A stretch of 64,000 nucleotides of DNA from Rhodoferax sp. U11-2br (GTDB lineage: Bacteria > Pseudomonadota > Gammaproteobacteria > Burkholderiales > Burkholderiaceae_C): positions 124,001 to 188,000 of the forward strand of contig NZ_JAHFZF010000002.1 of the NCBI RefSeq assembly GCF_018619435.1, given 5' to 3'. The notes beneath the pieces are model-generated. The model searched no databases. It had not been told where the DNA came from and worked only from the letters and a program-made list of their open reading frames with translations. The number at the start of each line of letters is the position of its first letter. The first letter of the stretch is position 1. Positions 7,505 through 17,383 of the stretch are shown here, piece by piece. Made by a program: the position numbers and the translations under genes.

Positions 7505-10500
7505 ACCTGTCGGAGTTGTTCATTCGCCGTCCAGTGATGACGGTGTTGCTGAATCTGGCCATTGTGCTGGCCGGGGTCATCGCGTTCAGAAGCATCCCGA
7601 TTGCCGCGCTGCCCAGTTACGACACACCGGTGATCAGTGTCAGTGCCAGCCTGCCGGGCGCCAGCCCCGAGACCATGGCGATCTCGGTGGCCTTGCCATT
7701 GGAAAAGCAGTTTCAGACGGTGCCGGGCTTGACCACCATCAGCTCCACGAGCACCTTGGGCAGCACCTCACTCACGCTCGAATTTGACGAGAGCCGCAAC
7801 ATCGACGCGGCGGCGGTGGATGTGCAGGCGGCGCTGCTGCGTGCGCAGCGGGCGCTGCCGGTCGAAATGACCACCTTGCCCTCGTACCGCAAGGTGAACC
7901 CGGCCGATGCGCCGGTGCTGCTGATCGCTTTGCAATCCCCCTCGCTGGCACCGGCGGATTTACAGGACTATGCCGAACATCTGATCACCCCCACGCTGGC
8001 GACCTTGCCCGGTGTCGCGCAGGTGAATATTTTTGGCGCCAAACGTTACGCGGTGCGGGTGCGGGTGCAGCCAGATGCGCTGGCGGCGCGCAACCTCGGT
8101 CTGGATGAACTCAGTGCGGCACTCAAGGCGGCCAACGTCAACACCCCGGTGGGCACCCTGGAAGGTCCGCGCCAGACCCTGGTGTTGCAGGCCAACAGGC
8201 AATTGAAAAATGCGGCCGAATTTGGTGAACTGATCGTCAGCACGCGCGGCGGCAACCCGGTGCGGCTCAAGGACGTGGCCAGTGTCGAAGACAGCCTGGA
8301 AAGCCTGAAAAGCTGGGCCACGTTCAACGGTGAACCAACCACCACCCTGGCGGTGCAGCGCCAGCCTGGTGCCAACACGGTGCAGGTGGTGGATGCGGTG
8401 CGTGCGGCCTTGCCGGCCTTGCAGGCGCAGCTGCCCCAGTCGGTGACGCTCACCCCCATCAATGACCGCTCCTTGTCGGTGCGTGAGGCCTTGCACGATG
8501 TGACGCTGACCCTGCTGGGCACGATTGTGCTGGTGGTGCTGGTGATCTTTTTGTTCCTGCGCCGTTTTGTCGCCACGGTGATCCCGGCGCTGTCCTTGCC
8601 GGTGTCGCTGATTGGTGCGGTGTCGCTGTTGTGGGGCCTGTCCTACAGCCTGGACAACATCTCGCTGCTGGGCCTCACCTTGGCGGTGGGCCTGGTGGTG
8701 GACGACGCGATTGTGGTGCTCGAGAACATCATCCGCCACGTCGAGCGGGGTGAGAACCCGTTCCAGGCTGCGTTGCGCGGCGCACGCGAGGTGGGTTTCA
8801 CCATCATCTCGATCTCGGTCTCGCTGATTGCGGTGTTCATCCCGATCTTTTTCATGCCCGGGGTGATTGGTCTCTTGTTCCACGAGTTTGCGGTGGTGGT
8901 GGGCCTGTCGATTGTGGTGTCGGCTTTTGTCTCGCTGACCCTGGTGCCGATGCTGGCCAGCCGTTTCCTGAGTGATGAGGCGCACAAAAAGCCGCCTGGC
9001 GCGTTGGTGCGGCTGTTTGAGCGGGGGTTTGACCAGATGCTGGCGTTTTACACCCGCTGGCTGGATCGCGCGCTGGCGCACCGGGTGCTGGTGCTGGGTG
9101 TGGCCACCGCCACCATCGTGGCCACGGTGGTCTTGGCGATGCTGATTCCCAAAGGTTTTTTCCCCGAAGAGGACCTGGGCCAGATGTCGGTCAGCACCGA
9201 GGCTGGTGAAGACACCTCGTTCACCGCGATGGTGCAGCTGCAGGAGCGTGTGGCCGAGATCATCCGGCAAGACCCGGCGGTGGCCGCAGTCAGCTCCTTC
9301 AACGGTGGCAGCGGCGCCCAAAACACCGGTCGCATGTTCATCAGCCTCAAGCCGCTGGGCCAGCGCCCACCGATGAAACAGGTGGTGGAAGGGCTGCGCA
9401 AAAAGGTCAATGCGGTGCCCGGCATCAAGATCTTTATCCGGCCCACTCAGAACCTGCAGCTCGGCGGGCGCCAGAGTAAGGCGCAGTTCCAGTACATCCT
9501 GCAAAGTGTGCGCGCCGATGAACTCAACGACTGGGCCAACAAGCTGCAGGACCGCCTGCGCACCGACCCGATGTTCCGCGATGTGACCAGCGACGCGCAG
9601 TTGCGTGCGCTGCAGGCCCAGCTCAAGATCGACCGCGACCGCGCCAACGCACTCGGTGTGTCGATGGACGCGGTGCGCAGCGCGCTCTACAGCGCGTTTG
9701 GGGAACGCCAGGTCTCCACCATCTACCTGCCGACCGACACCTACCAGGTGATTCTGGAGGTCACGCCTGAGGACAAACAGGATGAGAGCGCGATTGCCAA
9801 GCTGTATGTGCGCTCCTCCACCGGTGCGCTGGTGCCGCTGTCGAGTTTCACCACCGTGGTGCGCACGGTGGGGCCGACCTCGATCAACCACGTGGGGCAA
9901 CTGCAGGCGGTCACCGTGTCGTTTAACCTGGCCCCCGGTGTGGCGCTGGGCGATGCCACCGCGGGCATTGATGCCGCGCGTGAGGCGATCCAGATGCCCG
10001 CCTCGATCATCAGCAGTTATGGCGGTGATGCGGCGGTGTTCAAAAGCTCACAAGGCAGCCAGCTGGTGCTGATTCTGGCCGCGCTGCTGGTGATTTATGT
10101 GCTGCTGGGGGTGCTGTACGAGAGCTACATCCACCCGCTGACCATCCTGGCCGGTCTGCCGTCGGCCGCGGTGGGTGCGCTGGCCACTTTGATGCTGTTT
10201 GGCCAGGACCTGACCTTGATTGCCACCATCGGCATCGTGCTCTTGATCGGTATCGTGAAGAAGAACGCCATCATGATGATCGACTTTGCGCTGGACGCCC
10301 AGCGCCACCAGGGCATGGACCCGGTGCATGCGATCCGCGAGGCCTGCATCCTGCGGTTCCGGCCGATCATGATGACCACCATGGCGGCGCTGATGGGGGC
10401 CTTGCCGATTGCGCTGGGTATTGGCGCTGGGGCCGAGCTGCGCCAGCCGCTGGGTCTGGCGGTGGTCGGTGGGCTGGTGTTTTCGCAGGCGATCACCCTG

Positions 10501-10611
10501 TTCATCACCCCGGTGATCTACCTGACGCTGGAGCGCTTCAGCGGCCGTGGCCCGGTGCTCACCCCCGAGGTGCCTGTGGGGCAGGACAACGCGACGGGTG
10601 GTGTGGCTTGA
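7501..10611 (+). CDS. RND family efflux pump, inner-membrane permease (HAE1/AcrB-MdtB type)
   Basis: 1036 residues, the normal length of the hydrophobe/amphiphile efflux family. The starting motif LFIRRPVMTVLLNLAI is typical. The proton-relay aspartate pair is present in VGLVVDDAIVVLEN (about residues 396-409), and the relay lysine in LLIGIVKKNAIMMIDFAL (about 911-928). Two large periplasmic loops give the usual duplicated architecture. It exports drugs, dyes or other toxic compounds by proton antiport with the upstream adaptor. No outer-membrane partner or repressor gene is adjacent. Confidence 0.95.
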   Translation: MNLSELFIRRPVMTVLLNLAIVLAGVIAFRSIPIAALPSYDTPVISVSASLPGASPETMAISVALPLEKQFQTVPGLTTISSTSTLGSTSLTLEFDESRNIDAAAVDVQAALLRAQRALPVEMTTLPSYRKVNPADAPVLLIALQSPSLAPADLQDYAEHLITPTLATLPGVAQVNIFGAKRYAVRVRVQPDALAARNLGLDELSAALKAANVNTPVGTLEGPRQTLVLQANRQLKNAAEFGELIVSTRGGNPVRLKDVASVEDSLESLKSWATFNGEPTTTLAVQRQPGANTVQVVDAVRAALPALQAQLPQSVTLTPINDRSLSVREALHDVTLTLLGTIVLVVLVIFLFLRRFVATVIPALSLPVSLIGAVSLLWGLSYSLDNISLLGLTLAVGLVVDDAIVVLENIIRHVERGENPFQAALRGAREVGFTIISISVSLIAVFIPIFFMPGVIGLLFHEFAVVVGLSIVVSAFVSLTLVPMLASRFLSDEAHKKPPGALVRLFERGFDQMLAFYTRWLDRALAHRVLVLGVATATIVATVVLAMLIPKGFFPEEDLGQMSVSTEAGEDTSFTAMVQLQERVAEIIRQDPAVAAVSSFNGGSGAQNTGRMFISLKPLGQRPPMKQVVEGLRKKVNAVPGIKIFIRPTQNLQLGGRQSKAQFQYILQSVRADELNDWANKLQDRLRTDPMFRDVTSDAQLRALQAQLKIDRDRANALGVSMDAVRSALYSAFGERQVSTIYLPTDTYQVILEVTPEDKQDESAIAKLYVRSSTGALVPLSSFTTVVRTVGPTSINHVGQLQAVTVSFNLAPGVALGDATAGIDAAREAIQMPASIISSYGGDAAVFKSSQGSQLVLILAALLVIYVLLGVLYESYIHPLTILAGLPSAAVGALATLMLFGQDLTLIATIGIVLLIGIVKKNAIMMIDFALDAQRHQGMDPVHAIREACILRFRPIMMTTMAALMGALPIALGIGAGAELRQPLGLAVVGGLVFSQAITLFITPVIYLTLERFSGRGPVLTPEVPVGQDNATGGVA

Positions 10612-10669
10612 GGGTTGCCTGGGGTTTGTCAAAAAGAATAGCTGTCAGACCTGATTCCAAAAGGGCTGG

Positions 10670-10684
10670 AAGCCTAAAAGGCTT
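10670..10684. terminator. Hairpin between convergent RND and GGDEF-EAL genes
   Basis: AAGCCT-AAA-AGGCTT inverted repeat, in the 105-base gap between the convergent genes ending at 10611 and 10717. It is preceded by a degraded copy of the dispersed repeat (ATAGCTGTCAGACCTGATT ... AAGGGCT at about 10638-10666). The short loop and lack of a long U-run make terminator function only probable. Confidence 0.4.
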
Positions 10685-10716
10685 GTAATCCGTAGGTGCT
10701 AGCCTGGTGCTGTGTG

Positions 10717-13700
10717 TCAGGCCAGCTCGGCCCAGGCAGCGTCGGCTTGCCAGGCTGATGCCCAGGCCTGCAACTGCGCAGCAGGCATCGGCCGGGCAAT
10801 GCCATACCCCTGGGCCAGCTCGCAGCCCAGATGCAGCAGCGCGGTGCCATGCGCCACGGTCTCGACACCTTCGGCAATCACCTGGCGTTTGAAGGCCGCA
10901 GCCAGGCCGATCACACCTTGCAGGATGGCCAGGTCGTCCGGGTCCTCCAGCATGTCACGCACAAAACTCTGGTCGATCTTGAGGATGTTGACATGCAGGC
11001 GCTTGAGGTAGGTGAGGGATGAGTAGCCGGTGCCAAAGTCGTCCAGCGCAAACATCACCCCAAAACGCGCACAGTCTTCGATGACCTGCGAGACCAGCGC
11101 CATGTCTGACAAGGCGCTGGTTTCCAGCACCTCGATCTGCAGGTTGGCCGGGTTGACCTTGGGGTGTTTGGCCAGCAGGAACTGCAGGCGCTCCACAAAA
11201 TCGCCCTGTTGCAACTGGCGTGCACCCACGTTCACGCTGACTTGGCGCAGGTCCAGCCCGCTCTCGTGCCAGCGCTCGATCTGGGTCAAGGTGGTGTCAA
11301 TCACCCATTCACCCACCGCCACGGCCAGCGGGTGGTCTTCGATCACCGGCAAAAACGCGGCAGGTGCCAGCAGGCCCTTTTCAGGGTGTTGCCAGCGGAT
11401 CAGCGCCTCCACCCCAATGACCTGACCACAGCGCATGTTGACCTTGGGCTGGTAGTACAAGACGAACTCGTCCTGTGCCAGTGCCAGGCGGATGCGTTCC
11501 AGGCTCTCGTGGTGGCCGCGAATGGAGGTGTCCTGCGCTGCATCGAAGATGTGGTAACGGTTTTTGCCCGCCACTTTGGCCTGGTACATGGCCTGGTCGG
11601 CCTGTCGCAAAAGCTGGTCCGCATCAATCTCCTGGGCCTGTGGGAAAAAGGTGACACCCAGGCTGGCGGAGGCTTGCAGCAGTAACTCGCCGAGATACAC
11701 CGGTGCGGCCGCAGCCTCCAGCAAGCGGGTCAACATCGGCACGCAGTTGGCCAGGTTGTCCAGGTCACTGAGCACCGCGACAAACTCGTCACCCCCAATG
11801 CGCGCCAGCGTATCCCCCTCGCGCAGAGCGTCTTTCATGGCTTTGGCCAGCGAGATCAGCAGCTGGTCACCGATGCCGTGTCCGTGGCGGTCATTGATGT
11901 TCTTGAAACCATCCAGGTCCAGGAAAACCACCGCCAGCTGTTGCCCGCGCCGCTGGGCCTGTGCCATCGCCAACTGCAGGCGGTCCGCCAGCAGCACACG
12001 GTTGGGCAGGTTGGTCAAGGCGTCAAAATGGGCAATGTGCTCCAACTGGCTTTGCTGCAACTTGCGATCGGTGATGTCGGTGAACGTCACTACCACCTGC
12101 AACAGGTTTTGCTCGGCATCGCGCAGCGGGAAGGCGCTGCACAGTGCCCAATTTGGCTCAGCATGACCGACATGGTGCACGCCCACCACATAGTTATTGA
12201 GCGACTCCCCCGATGCCAGCACCCGGTTGACCGGGTAGTCCTGCGATGACATGGGGGTGCCGTCTTCCTGCAGCAGTTGCCAGTCCTGTGCCTGGGCGGA
12301 CCAGCTCGCTGTCTGATCCTGCGTCAGCCTGAACAGCGTGGCGGCCGTGGCGTTGGCATAGAGGATCGATCGGTCGGGGTTGTGCACCACCACGCCCGAT
12401 GACAGGTGGTCCAGCAGGGAGCGGTACCTTTGTTCACTGAGCCGCAGCGCCAGCTCGGCCTGGTAACTTTCGGTGACATCGCTGAAGACCAGCACTACCC
12501 CCACGATCTCGCCAGCGGCGTTGCGGATCGGCGCAGCACTGTCCGCAATCTGGTATTCCTGTCCGTCGCGTGCCAGCAGCACGGTGTGGTTGGCCAGATC
12601 AATCACGTGGCCTAGTGCCATGACCAGTTGCACCGGGTCGGGCACCGTCAGGCGTGTCTCAGCGTTGATGATCTTGAAGACCTCCGCCAGTGGCCGGTTG
12701 ATCGCGTCAGCCAGTGGCCAACCGGTGAGCTGCTCGGCGGTCGGGTTCATGCGGGTGATGCAGCCCGCCGGGTCGGTGGCGATGACAGCGTCCCCAATGG
12801 ACCGCAAGGTGATAGCGAGGTTCTGCTCACTTTCCTGCAGTGCCTTTTGTGCCTGCACGCGCTCATGCACGTCGTAGATGATGGAAAACAGCAAGCTGCG
12901 TCCCTGTGTTTCGATCGGTGTTGAATGAACCTCCACGTCGCGTGTCTCTCCGGACGCCAACTGGTGCGAAAAAAGGAAGTAATTGCGTTTGCTGTTCAAG
13001 ACACTTTGTCTCTGCACGGCGACCACTTCCGCTGGTAAGGTGTTGATGGCGCTGATGTTCAAGCCCACCAGTTGCTGGCTCGAATAGCCGTAATAGTCAA
13101 GCGCCGCCGCATTGGCGTCCACGATGTCGCCTGAGGCCGGTTCGATCAGCAGCATCACCGATGAGTTTTTTTCAAACAGCTGCCTGAAACGCGCCTCGCT
13201 TTGCACCAGGGCTTTTTCGCGCCTGGCCGAGGATTCCAGCAACAGGTTGAAGCCACCAATCAACTCGCCGATTTCGTCCGGGCGCTGCACCGGCAGCATC
13301 TGTACGGGCTGGTCACTGCGGGTCTGGTGAAGCAGTGATCGGCTTGCCGACAACAGGGGGGCGAGTTGATGCTGCAACAGCCGGCTGATCAGCCACCAGG
13401 TCAGCACACCGGCCAGCGCCGTCAAAACCGCCGCGTTGAGAAACAGCCGCTGCAGCATGTCATCAATCGGTGCAAAAGCCTCTTTTGCAGGCAAGGTGGC
13501 CACCACGATCCAGTTGGCCGAAGGAATGGCCTTGGCGGCTGACAGTTCCAGCACCCCGCGTGAGCTGACGGCCACCCCGTAACCCTCAAAACCCTGCATG
13601 TAGCGGTCATGCATGGTATTGAGTGCCGGTGCTGGAGAGGGCTGCATGACCCGGGTTTTGTCCGACGCCGTGATGATCAGCTGGTGTTGCCGGGCGATCA

Positions 13701-14331
13701 GCAGGTAGCTGCCGGTCTTGCCGTAGCGGGTCTGGGCGATCTGGTCGAGGAAGTTGGGTTGACCCAGGTTGATGGTGCCTACCAGCGCCCCGACGGGTTT
13801 GCCGTCACTGGCCAGAATGGGGGCGGTGATGCTGAAGAGCGGTGCCCCCAGCTTCTTGCCCATGGCGGGTTTGCCAATCACCGTTTTGCCTTCTCTCAGT
13901 GGGATGGACACCGACTCCCGGTCCATGTAGTTGGTGCCAACCCGACCGGCGGAGTGGGGCACATCGGCCACCGCCACCCCATCCAGCCCTGTGACAAAAA
14001 CACCTCCGTTGAACAGGAGCTGCAGCAGGGGGCGCTGTTGCAACATGGCCTGCAAGGCCGATGGCTTGGCCAGAAGCTTGGGGCTGATGCCTTTGGCAAT
14101 GGTTTCCAGTGCCTGCTGGCGATTTTTCAGGTGTTCATTGATTTCGCGTGCGATGGCGGACACGGTGGAGAACTGTTGTTCACCCATCACCTGTTGCATA
14201 TCGGTGCGCAACATCCGGCTGGCATACAAGGCCAGGGACCAGATGCTGACCACAAAGAGCAACAGTGTGAGCACGGTCACCCGGGTCTTGAGTGAGCGCC
14301 ACTGAAAAAACTTCAGGCCCATAAGTGGCAT
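10717..14331 (-). CDS. Membrane GGDEF-EAL protein with Cache and PAS domains
   Basis: About 1204 residues. Order: TM helix (about 18-37), periplasmic Cache-type sensor (about 40-290), second TM (about 294-315), HAMP (about 315-370), three PAS domains (about 370-490, 487-610, 630-745), GGDEF (about 760-930), EAL (about 943-1190). The cyclase motif is intact (ARIGGDEF) with an RxxD inhibitory site five residues before it (REGD). The phosphodiesterase motifs EALIRW, DDFGTGYSSL and AEGVET are intact. It could therefore make and degrade c-di-GMP in response to an extracellular ligand. ATG 14331 has GGAGG very close (3 bases), while ATG 14322 has it 12 bases away; the start is uncertain by three codons. 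Confidence 0.92.
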   Translation of the reverse strand: MPLMGLKFFQWRSLKTRVTVLTLLLFVVSIWSLALYASRMLRTDMQQVMGEQQFSTVSAIAREINEHLKNRQQALETIAKGISPKLLAKPSALQAMLQQRPLLQLLFNGGVFVTGLDGVAVADVPHSAGRVGTNYMDRESVSIPLREGKTVIGKPAMGKKLGAPLFSITAPILASDGKPVGALVGTINLGQPNFLDQIAQTRYGKTGSYLLIARQHQLIITASDKTRVMQPSPAPALNTMHDRYMQGFEGYGVAVSSRGVLELSAAKAIPSANWIVVATLPAKEAFAPIDDMLQRLFLNAAVLTALAGVLTWWLISRLLQHQLAPLLSASRSLLHQTRSDQPVQMLPVQRPDEIGELIGGFNLLLESSARREKALVQSEARFRQLFEKNSSVMLLIEPASGDIVDANAAALDYYGYSSQQLVGLNISAINTLPAEVVAVQRQSVLNSKRNYFLFSHQLASGETRDVEVHSTPIETQGRSLLFSIIYDVHERVQAQKALQESEQNLAITLRSIGDAVIATDPAGCITRMNPTAEQLTGWPLADAINRPLAEVFKIINAETRLTVPDPVQLVMALGHVIDLANHTVLLARDGQEYQIADSAAPIRNAAGEIVGVVLVFSDVTESYQAELALRLSEQRYRSLLDHLSSGVVVHNPDRSILYANATAATLFRLTQDQTASWSAQAQDWQLLQEDGTPMSSQDYPVNRVLASGESLNNYVVGVHHVGHAEPNWALCSAFPLRDAEQNLLQVVVTFTDITDRKLQQSQLEHIAHFDALTNLPNRVLLADRLQLAMAQAQRRGQQLAVVFLDLDGFKNINDRHGHGIGDQLLISLAKAMKDALREGDTLARIGGDEFVAVLSDLDNLANCVPMLTRLLEAAAAPVYLGELLLQASASLGVTFFPQAQEIDADQLLRQADQAMYQAKVAGKNRYHIFDAAQDTSIRGHHESLERIRLALAQDEFVLYYQPKVNMRCGQVIGVEALIRWQHPEKGLLAPAAFLPVIEDHPLAVAVGEWVIDTTLTQIERWHESGLDLRQVSVNVGARQLQQGDFVERLQFLLAKHPKVNPANLQIEVLETSALSDMALVSQVIEDCARFGVMFALDDFGTGYSSLTYLKRLHVNILKIDQSFVRDMLEDPDDLAILQGVIGLAAAFKRQVIAEGVETVAHGTALLHLGCELAQGYGIARPMPAAQLQAWASAWQADAAWAELA

Positions 14332-14493
14332 TGCCCTCCAAAAAGTGCAGATGCGAGGCAAGCTACCTGATCAGATGCGTCGGCTCTGGTGCGCGGTGGC
14401 AAGGGCCAAACGCTGGTGTTCAGGCAGAGAGGGATGGATGACTAGTGACGCAAGCGCAGCGCCGTGGTGGTCACAGCCAGACGTCGGGAAAGT

Positions 14494-16989
14494 TTACTCC
14501 GCGTCGGGCCCGTGTTGGCAACTTTTCTCACGGGACTGGTGGGTGTTCAGGGCCAACAGCAGGTCCTCAAACGCAGCCACCGGCACCGGTTTGCTGAACA
14601 GATAGCCCTGGTACTGACGGCAGCCGTGTTCGGCCAGAAAAGCCAGCTGGGCCTCGGTCTCCACCCCTTCGGCAATCACATCCAGGCCCAGGCTGTTGCC
14701 CAGGGTGATGATGGTTTTGACAATGGCCGCGTCGTTGTGATCGGTGAGCAGATCACGCACAAACGACTGGTCAATCTTGAGCTGGGTCAGTGGCAAACGC
14801 TTCAGGTAAGTCAGGGAAGAATAGCCCGTGCCGAAATCATCCAGCGAAAAGCGGATGCCCAGGGCCTGCAGCTCCTCCATGCGCTGGACCACCGCATCGG
14901 CATCTTCGATCAGGGTGCTTTCGGTCAGCTCCAGCTTGAGTTTGCTGGCCGGGGCACCGGTGCTGACCAAGAGCTGTTGCACCTGGTCGGTGAAGTTGAG
15001 CTGGCGGAACTGGCGTGCGCTGACGTTGACCGCCAGACTGAGCTGGGCCAGCTCGGGCTGGGTTGACCAGGTGGCCAGCTGGCGGCAGGCGGTTTCCAGC
15101 ACCCAGTTGCCCAGCGGCACAATCAGGCCGGTGTCTTCGGCCAGTGCAATAAAACTTGCTGGCGACACCATGCCTTGTTGGGGGTGACGCCAACGCAGCA
15201 GGGTTTCGGCACCGATGGGCTGGCGCTGCTCGTTCATCTGCACCTGGTAGTGCAGTTCAAACTGGCCCAGCCCGAGGGCCTCATGCAGGTCGGCGTTCAA
15301 GGCCGAGCGTGCGTTGGCGGCGGCCTGCATCGCCGGGTCAAAAAAACACAAGGTGTTGCGCCCGGCCGCTTTGGCCTGGTACATGGCGGTGTCCACACGG
15401 CGCAGCAACTCTGTGGCCGAGGTCTCCACATCACCAAACAGTGCCACCCCAATGCTGGCTGAACAACGGTAAGTGATGACTTCGCCCTGAGGGCCGGCAG
15501 CCAGATGGAACGGCTGGTTCAAGGCATCGCGGATCTTGGTGGCAATGGCGGCGGCCTGCACCGGGCTGCCCTGGGCGCCACCGAGGTCTTCGAGGATTAC
15601 CACAAACTCGTCGCCCCCTAAGCGGGCGGTGGTGTCACCTTGGCGGATGCTGCGGCCCAGGCGGGCTGCCACTTCCACCAGCAGCCCGTCGCCGGTGGTG
15701 TGGCCATGGGTGTCATTGAGCTCCTTGAAGTGGTCCAGGTCGATCATCAGCAAGGCGCCCATGCGGTGATGCCGGGTGCTGGTGGCCAGCGCATGCTCCA
15801 GCCGGTCAAACATCAGCCGTCGGTTGGGCAGCTGGGTCAGCGGGTCAAAAAAAGCCAGTTGGTGGATCCGCTGTTCATGGCGTTTACGTTCGGTGATGTC
15901 CTGGCTGAAGCCCACAATGCCAACAATATCGTCCTCGACCTTGATTGGAGAGAGCACCACATGAAAAAAACGTGGGGTGCCATGGAGCAGGGAATAGGAC
16001 TCGTATTCGACCTCGACCACCTCACCGGCGTAGGCGCGGCGGTTTTGCGCCAGCCAGACGCTCACATCGTCCTCTTGCCATCCGGACTCTTGCAATGTTT
16101 TGCCCAACTGGCTGCCGACAAACTGGACAGCGGTGGCGTTTTCCATGATGCAGCGCCCGTCCAGGTCGCGTGCCCAGTAGGCCACCGGGGTGTTGTCGAC
16201 GATGGCACGCAACATGGACTCACTTTCCTGCAAGGCTTGTTCGGCCACCTTGCGGCTTGTGATGCACCTGGAGAGCGCGATAAAACGTGGCGGCTCGTCG
16301 GCAACAGGCGTTTTCTGCGCCACCGACAACTCGAACCACTCGGGTCCCCGCTCCAGATCGAGTCTGTATTGGTGGCCGATCGAAAAGCCGTTCTCCAAGG
16401 CCTCTTGCAGGGCTTGGTAACAGATGTCGGCGGCTGGCGCTGGCAGCACCTCCCGGATTGAGCGCCCGAGCAGTTTGGAAGGGGCAACCAGACTCCAATC
16501 CTCCCGGGGCACATGGTGGGCGTGGTAGAGGCCTTCCAGGTCCACTTCAAACATGAGGTCAGGAATCGCCTGCAGGGTGGCTGCAAAACGGTTTTTCAGG
16601 GCCTCGAGTTCGTCCTCTTTGCGTTTGCGTTCATCAATGTCCACCGCGATGCCCGCCACCGCATTGACGTGCCCGGCCTCATCAAACAGGGCTTGTTTGA
16701 AGCTCAGATAACACCGAAAACCCTCATGTCCGAGGCTGGGCAAAAAGGTTTCCAAGGTGGCGGGCTGGCCGCTACTGGTCACCTGCTGGTCGTGGCTTCT
16801 GATGATGTCAGCGGCAGCTTGCGGGAACAGATCGGCATCACGCTTGCCAATCACCTGATCACGGGGCAGACCGCGCATGGCGCAAGCCACATCATTGGCG
16901 TAGAGGTAGCGCCCGTCCAGATCCTTGATGTAGATCGGGGTGTGCATGCAGTCGATGGCGGCCCGCAGCTGTTTGTTCTCATCGCTCAT
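14494..16989 (-). CDS. Cytoplasmic PAS-PAS-PAS-GGDEF-EAL protein
   Basis: 831 residues, with no membrane segment. Three PAS domains (about 1-120, 120-245, 250-375; CMHTPIYIKDLDGRYLYAN starts the first) precede GGDEF (about 375-545, ARLGGDEFVVIL with I-site RQGD) and EAL (about 563-810, AETLLRW, DDFGTGYSSLTYL, AEGVETEAQ). In the EAL signature the first Glu is kept (ETLL instead of EALI), so activity remains likely. It lies downstream of nothing on its strand and upstream of the other GGDEF-EAL gene with a 162-base gap. A TTG 30 bases upstream is possible, but ATG 16989 begins right at the PAS fold. Confidence 0.92.
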   Translation of the reverse strand: MSDENKQLRAAIDCMHTPIYIKDLDGRYLYANDVACAMRGLPRDQVIGKRDADLFPQAAADIIRSHDQQVTSSGQPATLETFLPSLGHEGFRCYLSFKQALFDEAGHVNAVAGIAVDIDERKRKEDELEALKNRFAATLQAIPDLMFEVDLEGLYHAHHVPREDWSLVAPSKLLGRSIREVLPAPAADICYQALQEALENGFSIGHQYRLDLERGPEWFELSVAQKTPVADEPPRFIALSRCITSRKVAEQALQESESMLRAIVDNTPVAYWARDLDGRCIMENATAVQFVGSQLGKTLQESGWQEDDVSVWLAQNRRAYAGEVVEVEYESYSLLHGTPRFFHVVLSPIKVEDDIVGIVGFSQDITERKRHEQRIHQLAFFDPLTQLPNRRLMFDRLEHALATSTRHHRMGALLMIDLDHFKELNDTHGHTTGDGLLVEVAARLGRSIRQGDTTARLGGDEFVVILEDLGGAQGSPVQAAAIATKIRDALNQPFHLAAGPQGEVITYRCSASIGVALFGDVETSATELLRRVDTAMYQAKAAGRNTLCFFDPAMQAAANARSALNADLHEALGLGQFELHYQVQMNEQRQPIGAETLLRWRHPQQGMVSPASFIALAEDTGLIVPLGNWVLETACRQLATWSTQPELAQLSLAVNVSARQFRQLNFTDQVQQLLVSTGAPASKLKLELTESTLIEDADAVVQRMEELQALGIRFSLDDFGTGYSSLTYLKRLPLTQLKIDQSFVRDLLTDHNDAAIVKTIITLGNSLGLDVIAEGVETEAQLAFLAEHGCRQYQGYLFSKPVPVAAFEDLLLALNTHQSREKSCQHGPDAE

Positions 16990-17383
16990 GTCAAACTTTT
17001 CCCGTGATTGCCCACACAAATAGGGTCCCTACAAGCTGTTTCATCCCGCCGCCATGGCCTGTGCGAAGGCGCGCACCCTGCCAGACCGGGCCTGCAAGCT
17101 GTCTGCCTGCAGCTACCCGCAGAGCATATGCCATCACCTTGTGTCGAGTATGTCAGACCCGTCAAAAGGGTGAAATACTTCACTTATCGTAGCGTTCATT
17201 CCTTTAATCATAAGGGCTACGGCAATATATCACGCTCAACTCTGCCCTGACAACCTGCGGCACTGTGCCGTCCAATGGGTGCTGGCACACGGTCCGGTCT
17301 GCCAGCAAGGTCTAGCATCCAGAGCGTCTGTCCTCACTCTGCCCCGTCAAGAAACTCCTTGACTATCCACGCGTCGAGCCCAT
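16990..17383. other. Divergent intergenic region without a gene
   Basis: 394 bases between the divergent PAS-GGDEF-EAL gene and the HlyD-type gene. It is more AT-rich around 17160-17240, where promoters for one or both genes probably lie. I see no convincing operator, RNA or small ORF with a ribosome-binding site. Confidence 0.5.

Noticed and set aside
7960-9900. 646-codon open frame antisense to the RND permease gene
   Set aside because: Composition (His/Gln/Arg-rich) is what the complement of a GC-rich membrane-protein gene gives; no ribosome-binding site and the sense strand has an intact pump with all motifs.
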